From: Occallatibacter gabretensis
GTDB lineage: Bacteria; Acidobacteriota; Terriglobia; Terriglobales; Acidobacteriaceae
Direction: 5' to 3'
Assembly: GCF_001449115.1 (NCBI RefSeq)
Contig: NZ_LAIJ01000001.1
Span: 186,001-250,000 of the forward strand
Length of the DNA stretch: 64,000 nt
The translations under genes and the position numbers were made by a program. This document shows, piece after piece, positions 1 to 9,062 of this stretch; position 1 is the first letter of the stretch, and the number at the start of each line of letters is the position of its first letter. The notes under the pieces are model-generated. The model did no database searches and was not told the origin of the DNA. It worked only from the letters and a program-made list of their open reading frames with translations.

Positions 1-1
1 C

Positions 2-1534
2 GGTTATGCCATCAGCGTGCCGGTGGAGGTGAATACTCCCGGTGGCAATATTTCGCGGCTGGTGGCGAACTTCCCGAATTTCTACTTTGCGGAAGTGGAT
101 GGCACCGACCCCGAAGTGACGCTGCGGGCTTTTCAGGCAGCTGCAGAGCATTGCCGTGCGGGCAAAGGTCCTGCGCTGGTGCATGGGCACGTTGTGCGGC
201 CGTACTCGCACTCGCTGTCAGACGATGACAAGCTGTACCGTTCTGCCGAGGAACGCGAAGCGGATGCGATGCGCGATCCGCTGACGCGGATGCAGATGCG
301 CCTGCTGCGTGAGGGCGTTCTGACTGCTGAGCAGATTACGGCACTAGAGCATCAACTGGATGTCGAAGTGGCCGAGGCTGCCGAGCGCGCGCTGGTCGCG
401 CCATTGCCGGAGATCGAGAGCATCACGAAGCACGTCTACTCCGAGAATCTCGATCCTACTCGCGCTGCCTTTGCCACAGAGCGGCCGGTGGAAGATACCG
501 AGAAGAAGACTCCGCGTACGATGGCCGACCTGATCAATGCCTGCCTGCATGATGAGATGGCGCGCGATGAGCGCGTGATTATCTACGGCGAAGACGTGGC
601 GGATGCGAGCAGGGAAGAGGCCTTGAAGGAAGCCAAGGGCAAAGGCGGCGTTTTTAAGCTGACCGCGGGACTGCAGACGGCCTTTGGTTCAGAGCGCGTC
701 TTTAATTCGCCGCTGGCTGAAGCGAACATCGTTGGCCGGGCTGTGGGCTATGCCGTGCGCGGCATGAAGCCTGTGGTCGAGATTCAGTTCTTTGACTATA
801 TTTGGCCAGCCGTGCACCAGATTCACAACGAACTGGCTGTGATGCGGTGGCGCTCGAATGGCACATTTGCAGCGCCTGCGGTGATTCGTGTGCCCATTGG
901 CGGCTATCTTACCGGCGGAGCTATTTATCACTCGCAGTCCGGCGAGAGCATCTTTACGCACATTCCCGGCCTGCGCGTCATTTTCCCATCAAACGCATTA
1001 GACGCGAATGGCCTGCTGCGCACGGCCATCCGTTGTGACGATCCGGTTCTCTTTCTGGAGCACAAGCGGCTTTACCGGGAAACCTACGGCCGCGCGCCGT
1101 ATCCGGGGCCCGATTTTGCCATTCCGTTCGGCAAGGCGCGCACGGTGCGGCCCGGCAAAGATATGACGATTGTGACTTACGGCGCCGTCGTGCCGCGCGC
1201 TTTACAGGCTGCTGAGAAGGCGAAGCGCGAGCACAATATCGATGTGGAACTGATTGATCTGCGGACGCTAAACCCCTACGACTGGGAGGCGATTGCGGAG
1301 TCGGTTCGCAAAACCAGCCGCGTGATTGTGGCGCATGAGGACATGCAGAGCTGGGGTTATGGGGCGGAGATCGCGGCGCGCATTGCGGATGAGCTCTTTG
1401 AGGATCTGGATGCGCCCGTTAAGCGCGTGGCCGGCATGGATACTTTTGTGGCCTATCAGCCGATTCTGGAGGACGTGATCCTGCCGCAGCCGGAGAAGAT
1501 TCTCCGGGCTATCGTGGATTTGCGTGCCTATTAG
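2..1534 (+). CDS. Fused alpha/beta E1 component of a 2-oxoacid dehydrogenase (5' partial)
   Basis: Thiamine-diphosphate-dependent E1 that decarboxylates a 2-oxoacid (branched-chain or pyruvate type) for a dehydrogenase complex in the cytosol. The frame is open from base 2, so the N-terminus lies outside the window; about 510 residues remain. Residues to about 155 look like the C-terminal part of an E1-alpha chain. From about residue 170 ([19 protein letters not shown]) the protein is a complete E1-beta chain, with the family's [25 protein letters not shown] and [11 protein letters not shown] segments and the C-terminal transketolase domain (VIVAHEDM). Alpha and beta are usually separate genes, so this is a natural fusion. 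E2 and E3 genes are not seen here, so the substrate cannot be decided; 2-oxoisovalerate is a guess from the beta chain. Confidence 0.88.
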   Translation, partial: GYAISVPVEVNTPGGNISRLVANFPNFYFAEVDGTDPEVTLRAFQAAAEHCRAGKGPALVHGHVVRPYSHSLSDDDKLYRSAEEREADAMRDPLTRMQMRLLREGVLTAEQITALEHQLDVEVAEAAERALVAPLPEIESITKHVYSENLDPTRAAFATERPVEDTEKKTPRTMADLINACLHDEMARDERVIIYGEDVADASREEALKEAKGKGGVFKLTAGLQTAFGSERVFNSPLAEANIVGRAVGYAVRGMKPVVEIQFFDYIWPAVHQIHNELAVMRWRSNGTFAAPAVIRVPIGGYLTGGAIYHSQSGESIFTHIPGLRVIFPSNALDANGLLRTAIRCDDPVLFLEHKRLYRETYGRAPYPGPDFAIPFGKARTVRPGKDMTIVTYGAVVPRALQAAEKAKREHNIDVELIDLRTLNPYDWEAIAESVRKTSRVIVAHEDMQSWGYGAEIAARIADELFEDLDAPVKRVAGMDTFVAYQPILEDVILPQPEKILRAIVDLRAY

Positions 1535-1621
1535 TTCTACACCTATTCATCCGCGCAGCTACAATACTGGGATGGCTCAGCACATGTACCGCGCGCAGCG
1601 GCGGAAGGCGGTTCCGGCCGC

Positions 1622-3472
1622 ATGAAGTCATTTTTCCGGCTCCTGCGCTTCGGGCTGCCATACACCCTTTATTGGCTTCCGGGCGTGGTGCTGCTTGCAG
1701 CGGTGGGCCTGCTCGATACGCTGCGCGTGGCGTTGTTTGTGCCAATTCTAGGTGCGGTGCTCAAGCCGGGAAATGGGTCCAGTTCATTGGCACTCTTTCC
1801 CTTTGCTCCCCCAGGGTGGCAATTCGACATCCATAAGTTTGTTCCTCAGCGAATGCACAATGACTGGGCCGTTGTGGCTTTCGCGCTCATCGGCTCTACG
1901 ATTCTGAAGGGTCTGTGCGATTACGCCGGTACTTATCTGGTGAATTACGCGGGCTTCGGCACTATTACTGATCTTCGCAACAAGCTTTACGAAGTTACTC
2001 TGCGGCGCTCGGCCAGCTTTTTCCAGAAACATCCCACCGGAACCATTCTCTCCACGCTCATCAATGATGTAGACAAGGTGCAGACCGCGGTCAGCACTGT
2101 GCTGGGCGATTTTCTGCAGCAGTTCTTCACCTTTCTCTTTACCGCGGGCCTGGTGGTTATGCTGGGCAAACACCTGAGCTGGCTGCTGCTGCTCTTTGTT
2201 CCGGTTGTCATCACATCGGCGCGGCGTATTGGCCGCTCTGTGCGCACACGTACGCGCACGGGCCAGGACAAGCTCGCCGAGATCCAGAACATTCTGCATG
2301 AGACCGTCACCGGTCACCGCATCGTGAAGGCATTTAACACGGAGCTGCAGGAGATTCTGCGCTTTGAGAACGCGGCCCTGCGCCTGCTGCGCGCCAATCT
2401 TCACAGCGTACGCGTCCAGTCGATCAGCTCACCACTGATGGATACGATTGGCGCCATCGCCATTGCGCTGCTGCTCTGGATTGGCCGTAATGAAATCAAT
2501 CACGGCCACATGACCGCCGAGGTTTTCATCCCCTTCATCATCGCGCTCTTCAAGCTTTACGATCCAGTGCGCCGCTTTGCCTCTTACTACAACAGCTTTC
2601 AGCAGGCGCTTGGCGCGTCGACGTCGATCTTTGCTTTCTTTGACACCAAGGATGAAGTGAGAGAACGGCCTCGCGCAGCCACGCTGCGGCAGTTCAAGCA
2701 GTCGATTCGCTTTGAAGATGTGGGTTTCTCCTATTCAACGGAAGAAGGCGAGCACCAGATCCTGCATAACGTGGATCTCAAAGTGCAGGCCGGTGAGATG
2801 CTGGCGCTGGTTGGTCCCAGCGGCGCGGGCAAGTCCACCCTGGTGAATCTTATTCCGCGATTCTTCGATGTAACCTCCGGACGCATTCTTATTGATGACC
2901 ACGATCTGCGAGATCTAACGCTTGCTTCACTGCGCAAACAGGTGGCGCAGGTGACGCAGGAGACGATCCTCTTCAATGACACGGTGCGCAACAATATCGC
3001 CTACGGCCAGCCGGATGCGAAGCCCGAGGTGGTGGAGCAGGCGGCGCGTAACGCATTCGCACATGATTTCATTCTCAAGATGCCGCAGGGCTACGACACT
3101 GTGATTGGAGAAAAGGGCTTTCGCCTCTCCGGTGGCGAGCGTCAGCGTATCGCGATTGCGCGCGCCATTCTGAAGAATGCGCCGATCCTGATTCTTGACG
3201 AGGCCACTTCAGCACTTGACGCTGAAAGCGAATCGCTGGTGCAGGTGGCTTTGGCTAACCTGATGCAGAATCGCACTGTGGTGGTCATAGCGCATCGGCT
3301 CGGCACTGTGCGGCGCGCCAACCGCATTGCGGTGCTGGAAGAAGGCCGCATTACGGCCATTGGCGCGCATGAGGAGCTGCTGGACGCTTCGCCCACGTAT
3401 CACCGTTTGTACCAACTGCAGTTTATGGATATGCCGGAATCAAAGCCGGACCAGATGGAGCACGCGCTTTGA
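1622..3472 (+). CDS. MsbA-type ABC exporter (fused membrane and ATPase domains)
   Basis: Inner-membrane ABC half-transporter of 616 residues, working as a homodimer; the family exports lipid A-core, lipids or peptides. Residues 1-330 form the six-helix transmembrane domain, starting with a hydrophobic stretch after residue 15. The ATPase domain follows: Walker A GPSGAGKST, Q-loop (VTQETILFND), signature LSGGERQR and Walker B ILILDEATS, then the H-loop in VVVIAHRL. It starts 87 bases after the E1 gene and ends 22 bases before yicC, so it may be co-transcribed. No strong ribosome site precedes the ATG; GGAAGG lies about 15 bases upstream. The substrate is not shown by the sequence. Confidence 0.9.
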   Translation: MKSFFRLLRFGLPYTLYWLPGVVLLAAVGLLDTLRVALFVPILGAVLKPGNGSSSLALFPFAPPGWQFDIHKFVPQRMHNDWAVVAFALIGSTILKGLCDYAGTYLVNYAGFGTITDLRNKLYEVTLRRSASFFQKHPTGTILSTLINDVDKVQTAVSTVLGDFLQQFFTFLFTAGLVVMLGKHLSWLLLLFVPVVITSARRIGRSVRTRTRTGQDKLAEIQNILHETVTGHRIVKAFNTELQEILRFENAALRLLRANLHSVRVQSISSPLMDTIGAIAIALLLWIGRNEINHGHMTAEVFIPFIIALFKLYDPVRRFASYYNSFQQALGASTSIFAFFDTKDEVRERPRAATLRQFKQSIRFEDVGFSYSTEEGEHQILHNVDLKVQAGEMLALVGPSGAGKSTLVNLIPRFFDVTSGRILIDDHDLRDLTLASLRKQVAQVTQETILFNDTVRNNIAYGQPDAKPEVVEQAARNAFAHDFILKMPQGYDTVIGEKGFRLSGGERQRIAIARAILKNAPILILDEATSALDAESESLVQVALANLMQNRTVVVIAHRLGTVRRANRIAVLEEGRITAIGAHEELLDASPTYHRLYQLQFMDMPESKPDQMEHAL

Positions 3473-3494
3473 TAAGACTGAAAGGAACTACGGA

Positions 3495-4394
3495 ATGCCG
3501 CTTTATTCGATGACCGGATATGCACGCGCACAGGCGCGGGTGAACGATCAGCTTGGCTACACGCTCAGCGTGAAAAGCGTGAATCATCGCTTTCTGGATG
3601 TGCAGCTTCGGCTTCCTTCCGGCCTGGACGCGCTGGAGATGGAATTACGACGCGCGCTCAAGGAACATCTTGTGCGTGGCCACGTGGAGCTGACACTTTC
3701 CGTGGAGCGCACCGCACAGCAGACGTCCGGCTTTAATCGCGAAGTTGTCGCTGCTTATGTCGAAGCCTTTCGCGCCGCACAGAAAGAATTCTCGCTTACC
3801 GGCGAGCCCGATCTAAACACGATTCTCCGCATGCCGGGTGCTCTCGAATCCAATCACCGCAACTCGGGCGAGGACGAATCCGAGGCACTCACCGCAAGCG
3901 TCAGCGCACAGATTGGCGCGTTGCTCCAGCAGTTGAAGGCTATGCGCGCTCGCGAAGGCGAATCGCTTGCGGCCATCCTGCATGGCTCGCTGGACCGGCT
4001 TGCGCAGGCTGTGGAAGGCGTGGCGCAGCTTCGTCCGGAGGTGGAGCAGCGTTATCAGGAACGGCTGACGCAGAGGCTCAGCGCGGCGGCGGGTTCGGAG
4101 TTCAGCCGCCAGCGCGTACTGGAAGAGGTCGCAGTGCTCGTCGATCGCAGTGACATTGCAGAAGAGCTGGCGCGCATGACTACGCACATTGGCCATTTCC
4201 GTGAGTTGCTCGTATCCGGCGGGGAAACGGGCAAGAAGCTCGATTTTCTGCTGCAGGAGATGAACCGCGAGGCCAACACGCTGCTTTCAAAGACTGGCGG
4301 GGTGGGCGGCAAAGGCACGCGGATCACGGAACTGGGGCTCGCCATGAAGGCGGAGATCGAAAAGGCACGCGAGCAGATTCAGAACGTAGAGTAG
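3495..4394 (+). CDS. YicC/YloC family endoribonuclease
   Basis: Protein of 299 residues of the YicC family, conserved in bacteria and linked to RNA turnover. The N-terminus MPLYSMTGYARAQ is the family hallmark, and the C-terminal DUF1732 part (ELARMTTHIGHFRELL, GKKLDFLLQEMNREANTLLSK) is well kept. The frame is open further upstream to 3327, but the ATG at 3495 is preceded by AAAGGAA at 3481 and begins at the family's usual first residue, so the longer version is rejected. It lies directly before gmk, a very common bacterial pairing. Confidence 0.93.
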   Translation: MPLYSMTGYARAQARVNDQLGYTLSVKSVNHRFLDVQLRLPSGLDALEMELRRALKEHLVRGHVELTLSVERTAQQTSGFNREVVAAYVEAFRAAQKEFSLTGEPDLNTILRMPGALESNHRNSGEDESEALTASVSAQIGALLQQLKAMRAREGESLAAILHGSLDRLAQAVEGVAQLRPEVEQRYQERLTQRLSAAAGSEFSRQRVLEEVAVLVDRSDIAEELARMTTHIGHFRELLVSGGETGKKLDFLLQEMNREANTLLSKTGGVGGKGTRITELGLAMKAEIEKAREQIQNVE

Positions 4395-4434
4395 CTGCGG
4401 CAGAATTCAGGAAAGGAACCGGCAAGGACTCATC

Positions 4435-5217
4435 GTGGCAGGCATTCTATTTATCATTTCCGCTCCCTCAGGCTCCGGCAAGAGCACGCTGGTCAGCGAA
4501 CTTCGCAAGCAGGTCAGCGGCGTGGATTTTTCCATTTCATGGACGACGCGGCCTCCCCGCGGCTCAGAGCAGGACGGCCGCGAATACCACTTCACGGACC
4601 GCGCCACCTTTGAGCACATGATTGCGGGGGGCGAGTTCATGGAGCATGCCGAGGTCTTTGGTAACTACTACGGCACAAGCCGAGGGTCGCTGGATGCCGC
4701 GCGGCACCAGGGACATGATCTGCTTCTCGACATTGACGTGCAAGGCGCGCTGCAGGTTCGCAGATCCATGCCGGAAGCGGTCAGCATCTTCATCATGCCG
4801 CCTAACCCCAAGGTTCTCCGCACGCGGCTCCGCAACCGCTTCCGAGCAGAAGGCCAGGTGAACGAGGCCGATCTTTACCGCCGACTGTCGGAAGCCAGCA
4901 AGGAGATTGAGAATTACCGCGAATACGGATATATTCTCGTCAACGACATCCTGGACCGCGCGGTAGCCCAATTGGAAGCGATTGTGCAGGCCGAGCGGTA
5001 TTATCGCAACAGCGAACCCATTGCACTCCGTGCCAGCAGAGTGTTGGAAGTGGCGGCAGCATGCCGAATGGCCAACTCCACGGAGCGGCTGAAACCAGTG
5101 CTTGAGGCCTTCGGGATTCTCAATCCCAACGGCCAACAACAATTGAACTTTGATGCGGGTTCGAATCCAATTGATCCTGTAAAGGATGGTCTGGATGAGG
5201 ACGAAGATGACGGCTAG
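4435..5217 (+). CDS. gmk: Guanylate kinase
   Basis: Transfers phosphate from ATP to GMP in cytosolic purine nucleotide synthesis. The P-loop APSGSGKST sits near residue 12, followed by the GMP-binding stretch SISWTTRPPRGSEQDGREYHF and the DIDVQGALQVR segment. The start is GTG with AGGAAAGG about 18 bases upstream. At 260 residues it is about 50 longer than typical enzymes; the extra length is a C-terminal tail that ends in an acidic run (DEDEDDG). It sits between yicC and rpoZ, the usual order, with 10 bases to rpoZ. Confidence 0.95.
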   Translation: MAGILFIISAPSGSGKSTLVSELRKQVSGVDFSISWTTRPPRGSEQDGREYHFTDRATFEHMIAGGEFMEHAEVFGNYYGTSRGSLDAARHQGHDLLLDIDVQGALQVRRSMPEAVSIFIMPPNPKVLRTRLRNRFRAEGQVNEADLYRRLSEASKEIENYREYGYILVNDILDRAVAQLEAIVQAERYYRNSEPIALRASRVLEVAAACRMANSTERLKPVLEAFGILNPNGQQQLNFDAGSNPIDPVKDGLDEDEDDG

Positions 5218-5227
5218 GAGAGTTCCC

Positions 5228-5455
5228 ATGCGGATTGAAACCCAGTTTGATTCCAACTATCGCAAGGTGCTTGTTGCGGCCCGCCGGGCGCGCCAGTTGC
5301 AGAGCGGGACGCAGGCGCTTGTCAACAGCCCCTCGACCAAGTTCTGCCGCATCGCCCAGGATGAGATCGAAGCGGGCAAGATCTCTTACATCAAGAAAGA
5401 CATTCCTGTGATGAAGCCGCCGGTGGATGAGTCGGGCCTGCCGATCAGAGCATAA
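5228..5455 (+). CDS. rpoZ: RNA polymerase omega subunit
   Basis: Small RNA polymerase subunit that helps fold and hold the beta' subunit. The protein is 75 residues and shows the family pattern: an N-terminal helix (YRKVLVAARRARQLQSG), then the ARQL and KISYIKKDIP parts. An upstream in-frame ATG at 5186 lies inside gmk and would add residues unlike omega; the ATG at 5228 follows TAGGAGAG and is preferred. Downstream of gmk and upstream of coaBC, as in many bacteria. Confidence 0.88.
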   Translation: MRIETQFDSNYRKVLVAARRARQLQSGTQALVNSPSTKFCRIAQDEIEAGKISYIKKDIPVMKPPVDESGLPIRA

Positions 5456-5476
5456 ACAAGAGATCAGAGATCGGTT

Positions 5477-5524
5477 GTCAGAGATCAGCGTTTCGTCTCT
5501 CGCGCAGTGAAGCTGATCTCTGAC
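5477..5524. repeat. Inverted repeat between rpoZ and coaBC
   Basis: Two perfect 13-base arms, GTCAGAGATCAGC at 5477-5489 and its complement at 5512-5524, separated by 22 bases. The hairpin could slow or attenuate transcription between rpoZ and coaBC, but there is no T run after it. Related AGAGATCAG words recur at 19848-19875. Confidence 0.5.
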
Positions 5525-5544
5525 CACTGTTCTACAATCTATTT

Positions 5545-6801
5545 ATGCGAGTCACAGTCGGCGTCTCCGGCGGCATTGCCTCTTATAAAGCCGCAGAACT
5601 GGTGCGCGCGCTGCAGCGCCAGGCGCTTGAGGTCCATGTCGTGATGACGGAGGCTGCTATACGCTTCGTCCAGCCGCTTACCTTTCAGGCCCTCTCCGGC
5701 AATCGCGTCATTACCAGCCTCTGGGATCAGCAGGGCGCTCCGATGGAGCATATCGACGAAGCTCTGTGGACTGAGGCTCTTGTTGTGGCTCCGGCCACGG
5801 CTAACATTCTCGCTAAATTCGCTCACGGCATTGCAGATGATTTCCTTACCACGATGCATCTGGCCACGCGCGCGCCTGTGCTGGTCGCGCCCGCGATGAA
5901 CGTGAACATGTGGGAGCACCCGGCTACGCAGACGAACCTTGAAATCCTGCGCCAGCGCGGCGTTCGTGTCATTGAGCCGGGCTCGGGCGATCTGGCCTGC
6001 GGCATGGTGGGCGCGGGACGCATGGCGGAGCCGGATGCGATTGCTGAAGCCGTGTTGAATATGCTCGGCCATCGCCATGATCTTGCCGGCGAGACTGTCC
6101 TCATCACTGCCGGAGGAACGCGTGAGGCGCTCGATCCTGTGCGCTTCCTCGGTAACCGTTCCAGCGGCAAGATGGGCTACGCGCTGGCAGATGCTGCGCA
6201 CGCCCGCGGCGCAAAGGTCATTCTCATCAGCGGCCCTTCGGCGCTGTATCCTCCCTCTGGGTGCGAGACCGTGCAGGTGACCACTGCCGACCAGATGCGC
6301 GAAGCCGTGCTGAACCGCATGGATGAGGCCTCTATCGTAGTGAAGGCCGCTGCCGTGGCCGATTACCGTCCGGTTGTGGTTTCCGAACAGAAGCTCAAGC
6401 GTACCGGACCGCTGACACTGGAGCTTGCGCCTACAGAAGACATCCTGGCCGAGGTCGTTCGTCGCCGCCATCCGGGCCAGTTGATTATTGGTTTTGCAGC
6501 GGAGACGGAAAACCTTGCGGAAAATGGCCGAGCCAAATTGCTTCGCAAGGGCGCCGACGCAATTGTGGTCAACGATGTCTCCGGAGATCACGCGGGCATC
6601 GATTCCGACGTGAATGCTGTGACTTTTCTCACGCTATCCACGGCGATAGAAATGCCGGAGATGCCCAAGCGCAAGCTCGCCGATCGCATTCTGGACGAAA
6701 TTCTCAGCCTGCGCCGTCCCAAGCAAATGGTGATGGAACTGGAAGACTCGAATGGGCTTGAAGAGTTCGCCGTTCGCCGCCGCCCGGTCATTGTGGAGTA
6801 G
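5545..6801 (+). CDS. coaBC: Bifunctional phosphopantothenoylcysteine synthase/decarboxylase
   Basis: Makes 4'-phosphopantetheine for coenzyme A: CoaB joins cysteine to phosphopantothenate and CoaC, an FMN enzyme, decarboxylates the product. The CoaC half (residues 1 to about 185) opens with GVSGGIASYKAAELVRAL, contains VVAPATANILAKFAHGIADD and the PAMNVNMW motif, and carries the catalytic loop ACGMVGAGRMAEP. The CoaB half begins near residue 187 (VLITAGGTREALDPVRF) and keeps VKAAAVADYRP and NDVSG. Length 418 residues, normal for the fusion. Its stop is two bases before the start of the next gene, so the two are probably translated together. Confidence 0.95.
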   Translation: MRVTVGVSGGIASYKAAELVRALQRQALEVHVVMTEAAIRFVQPLTFQALSGNRVITSLWDQQGAPMEHIDEALWTEALVVAPATANILAKFAHGIADDFLTTMHLATRAPVLVAPAMNVNMWEHPATQTNLEILRQRGVRVIEPGSGDLACGMVGAGRMAEPDAIAEAVLNMLGHRHDLAGETVLITAGGTREALDPVRFLGNRSSGKMGYALADAAHARGAKVILISGPSALYPPSGCETVQVTTADQMREAVLNRMDEASIVVKAAAVADYRPVVVSEQKLKRTGPLTLELAPTEDILAEVVRRRHPGQLIIGFAAETENLAENGRAKLLRKGADAIVVNDVSGDHAGIDSDVNAVTFLTLSTAIEMPEMPKRKLADRILDEILSLRRPKQMVMELEDSNGLEEFAVRRRPVIVE

Positions 6802-6803
6802 CC

Positions 6804-7667
6804 GTGGCCGCTCCGCCGAATGCCAATCTTGACTCCGCTACCCGGCAGGCGCTGGCCACACGTTTGCGGTTTTATCGCGACCTTGGACTGGTCGAATTGT
6901 ATCGCCGTCCGGTCGATCAGGCTTTGCTTGAAAAGTTCTCACAATCTGTAATATCCGAGCCGGAAGTTGAAGTGCTGCATGAAGCTCAGGCTACCGCCTA
7001 TATCCCCGTTTCGCACGACCTGGAGGAGACCGCCATTCCGCCCCGCAAGCCTATTGCTGTTCAGCCCGAAATTGCTCCGCCTGTTGCCGCCCAAGACCGC
7101 GCCGCTGCTCTCCAAGCCATTCGAGAAGACATCGGCGATTGCACACGCTGCGCGCTTCACAAGGGCCGCAACAAGATTGTCTTTGCGGATGGCTCGCCCG
7201 ACGCGCGGCTGCTCTTTGTGGGCGAAGGACCGGGTGCCGACGAAGACGCACAGGGACTGCCGTTTGTGGGCAAGGCCGGTCAGTTGCTGAACAACATGAT
7301 CGGGGCGATGGGACTGAAGCGCGAAGAGGTATACATCTGCAATGTGGTGAAGTGCCGCCCGCCTGGCAATCGCACGCCGGAGCCGGTGGAGGCTAATACC
7401 TGCTCGCCGTTCCTGTTTCGCCAGATCGATGTGGTTCGGCCTGAGGTGATTGTTGCGCTTGGTGCTACTGCTGCTACATACCTGCTGGGGCAGCGGCAAC
7501 CGCTTGCCGGACTGCGCGGCAGGGTGCATGCCTTCCGAGGGTCGAAGCTGATCGTCACGTATCACCCGGCATTTCTGCTGCGCGACCCGCGCCAGAAGAA
7601 AGAAGCCTGGGCCGATCTGCAGATTGCCATGCGGGAACTGGGCTTGACGGGACCTCAAAAAGGCTAG
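6804..7667 (+). CDS. Uracil-DNA glycosylase, family 4 (iron-sulfur type)
   Basis: Removes uracil from DNA in base-excision repair. It has 287 residues with a GTG start directly after coaBC. The first 90 or so residues are variable; the glycosylase core begins with [15 protein letters not shown], two of the cysteines expected to bind a 4Fe-4S cluster. It continues with motif 1 [20 protein letters not shown], then [15 protein letters not shown] with another cluster cysteine, and the C-terminal HPAFLLRDP motif. Family 4 is common in thermophiles and in bacteria without the classical Ung. Last gene of the yicC-to-glycosylase run; the next gene is convergent. Confidence 0.92.
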   Translation: MAAPPNANLDSATRQALATRLRFYRDLGLVELYRRPVDQALLEKFSQSVISEPEVEVLHEAQATAYIPVSHDLEETAIPPRKPIAVQPEIAPPVAAQDRAAALQAIREDIGDCTRCALHKGRNKIVFADGSPDARLLFVGEGPGADEDAQGLPFVGKAGQLLNNMIGAMGLKREEVYICNVVKCRPPGNRTPEPVEANTCSPFLFRQIDVVRPEVIVALGATAATYLLGQRQPLAGLRGRVHAFRGSKLIVTYHPAFLLRDPRQKKEAWADLQIAMRELGLTGPQKG

Positions 7668-7679
7668 GGAGCGCCCACG

Positions 7680-7784
7680 GAATCTGTGGGGAAAAACTGG
7701 TGTGGATCGATGTTATCTGGTTATTTTTCAGATACTTAATGGTATTTTCTTCCACAGATTTACAGAAATTACAGAATCTGTGGG
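7680..7784. repeat. AATCTGTGG words in alternating orientation
   Basis: GAATCTGTGGG occurs at 7680-7690 and again at 7774-7784, and the complement CCACAGATT lies between them at 7752-7760. The last two form a perfect 9-bp hairpin with a 14-base loop; the first and middle copies can also pair. Function unknown; it could be a protein-binding site or an RNA stem after the glycosylase gene. Confidence 0.45.
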
Positions 7785-7971
7785 CGAGCGAATTTCTGTG
7801 TTTTTCTGTTACCGTTTGGTGCAAGTTATTTATTTACAGATATTTGCGGGTAAAACTTTGCTGAAAAAAGGGCGGAATAATGCGGTCATATGCCAGGAAT
7901 AATGCCACTTTTTGAGCTCCAAATTTGCAGAGATACTGTCCGAAATTCTCTTTTGCGACAGAAAATACGAT

Positions 7972-8003
7972 GGCCCGGTCGTCGGAGACCGGGCCTTATT
8001 TTT
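7972..8003 (+). terminator. Hairpin terminator
   Basis: GGCCCGGTC (7972-7980) and its perfect complement GACCGGGCC (7987-7995) enclose a 6-base loop and are followed by TTATTTTT. This fits a rho-independent terminator for rightward transcription from the glycosylase side. The same hairpin is the end of the intergenic unit read on the other strand. Confidence 0.75.
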
Positions 8004-8096
8004 GACTGCAAGATAAGTGTGGCACAGATGGGCCTAATTTTGTGCAAACTATCTGGAAGGAATTTGGGTACGAAAGGGCATTGGACGAAGGTAATG
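7972..8096 (-). repeat. Intergenic unit of unknown kind, copy 1
   Basis: Read on the minus strand: a conserved block of 81 bases (8096 down to 8016), then 20 bases holding GCAG plus an A-run, then the GGCCCG hairpin (7995-7972). The block matches 51998-52079 at roughly three quarters of positions, with two nearly unbroken cores, CAGATAGTTTGCA and AATTAGGCCC. Spacing to the hairpin is the same in both copies. It begins 11 bases after the stop of the EamA gene on the same strand. A one-base gap and scattered changes argue against a protein. Could be a small RNA, a 3'-UTR element or a dispersed repeat. Confidence 0.65.
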
Positions 8097-8107
8097 TGAT
8101 TTTAGCT

Positions 8108-9019
8108 TTAGCCTTCGTGCGCCGTGGCTGGGTGCGTTTGTGGCACCAGTTCGGTTAGCGCAATTCCGGCGAGGATCAGCACTGCTCCAGCGGCGGGGCG
8201 CCGGGTGAGCCGCTCACCCAACACTATGAACGAAGTGATCCACGCAAAGACGGGCTCCAGCGTGATCAGCAGGGCTGTGTGCGAAGGCGGCAGGATCGAT
8301 TGCGCCCAGCTCTGGATGGAAAATGCCGCAGCCGTAGCCAGAACCGCAGCAATCAGCAGTGCGCCAATCAGTCGCGGCGTCAGGTGCAGATGCGGCTGCC
8401 CTAAAAAAGGCAGGCTTATGGCCATGAAAACTGCGCAGAAGCCAATCTGCAGAAGCGCCAGCGGGCGAAAGTCCACGCGCGGTGAAACGCGGCCAAGGGC
8501 GAGGCAGTGCAGCGCGAAGCCGACCGAGCAGCCGAAGGTGATCAGGTCGCCGCGATTGATGGCTGACCAGTCCGGCAGCAGCGAACCAGTCTCTGCCGGC
8601 GTGGTCAGCAACACAATCCCAACCAATGCCACCGCTGCGCCCAGGAAGGCATTCCATCGCGGCATGCGCGCGCCCGGGGGCCGCAGTGCCGGAACGATGC
8701 AGAAGAGCGGAACCAGCACGACGACAAGCCCGGTGATAAAGGCCGAGCGCGAAGGAGTGGTGTACAGCAATCCAGCAGTCTGGAACTGGTATCCGGCTGT
8801 AAGACAAAGCCCAACTACTGCTCCAGCCGCCACCTGCCACGGCTTGATCTGACGCAGAGACTGCCAGTATGCGGCCAGCAAAACTGCAAAGGCCAGCGTC
8901 ATGCGCGCCAGGTTGAAGGCAGCGGGCGAGGCATCGGCCAGCGCCGATTTGATCAGCACGAACGTCGATCCCCAGACGGCGACCACGAGGGTCATCAGCA
9001 GGTAGGCGCGGGCTTTCAT
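8108..9019 (-). CDS. EamA (DMT) family transporter
   Basis: Ten-helix inner-membrane transporter of the drug/metabolite family, 303 residues, probably an exporter of amino acids or other metabolites. It starts MKARAYLLMTLVVAVWGSTF, the usual EamA opening with the WGS motif, and contains two EamA repeats; the second begins near residue 155 with the segment around GDLITFGCSVGFALHCLALG. The frame runs 33 codons further upstream, but the ATG at 9019 starts at the first membrane segment and fits the family length. It lies 43 bases after the amidohydrolase gene. Substrate unknown. Confidence 0.85.
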   Translation of the reverse strand: MKARAYLLMTLVVAVWGSTFVLIKSALADASPAAFNLARMTLAFAVLLAAYWQSLRQIKPWQVAAGAVVGLCLTAGYQFQTAGLLYTTPSRSAFITGLVVVLVPLFCIVPALRPPGARMPRWNAFLGAAVALVGIVLLTTPAETGSLLPDWSAINRGDLITFGCSVGFALHCLALGRVSPRVDFRPLALLQIGFCAVFMAISLPFLGQPHLHLTPRLIGALLIAAVLATAAAFSIQSWAQSILPPSHTALLITLEPVFAWITSFIVLGERLTRRPAAGAVLILAGIALTELVPQTHPATAHEG

Positions 9020-9062
9020 CTCAATTCCATTTTTGCATTGAGGCGGAAGGCTTTCTGATGGC

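Larger units (their letters stand above)
7668..8107. other. Gene-free gap between convergent genes
   Basis: I see no credible protein gene in these 440 bases; the short open frames lack ribosome sites and family resemblance. The left part (to about 7870) is AT-rich, with repeated AATCTGTGG words. The right part holds a hairpin terminator and one copy of a two-copy intergenic unit, both listed separately. Confidence 0.7.

Noticed and set aside
8012..8099. Short peptides in the two intergenic units sharing GLILCKLS
   Set aside because: A one-base gap between copies breaks the frame after this match, and neither has a ribosome site, so the similarity is at the DNA level.
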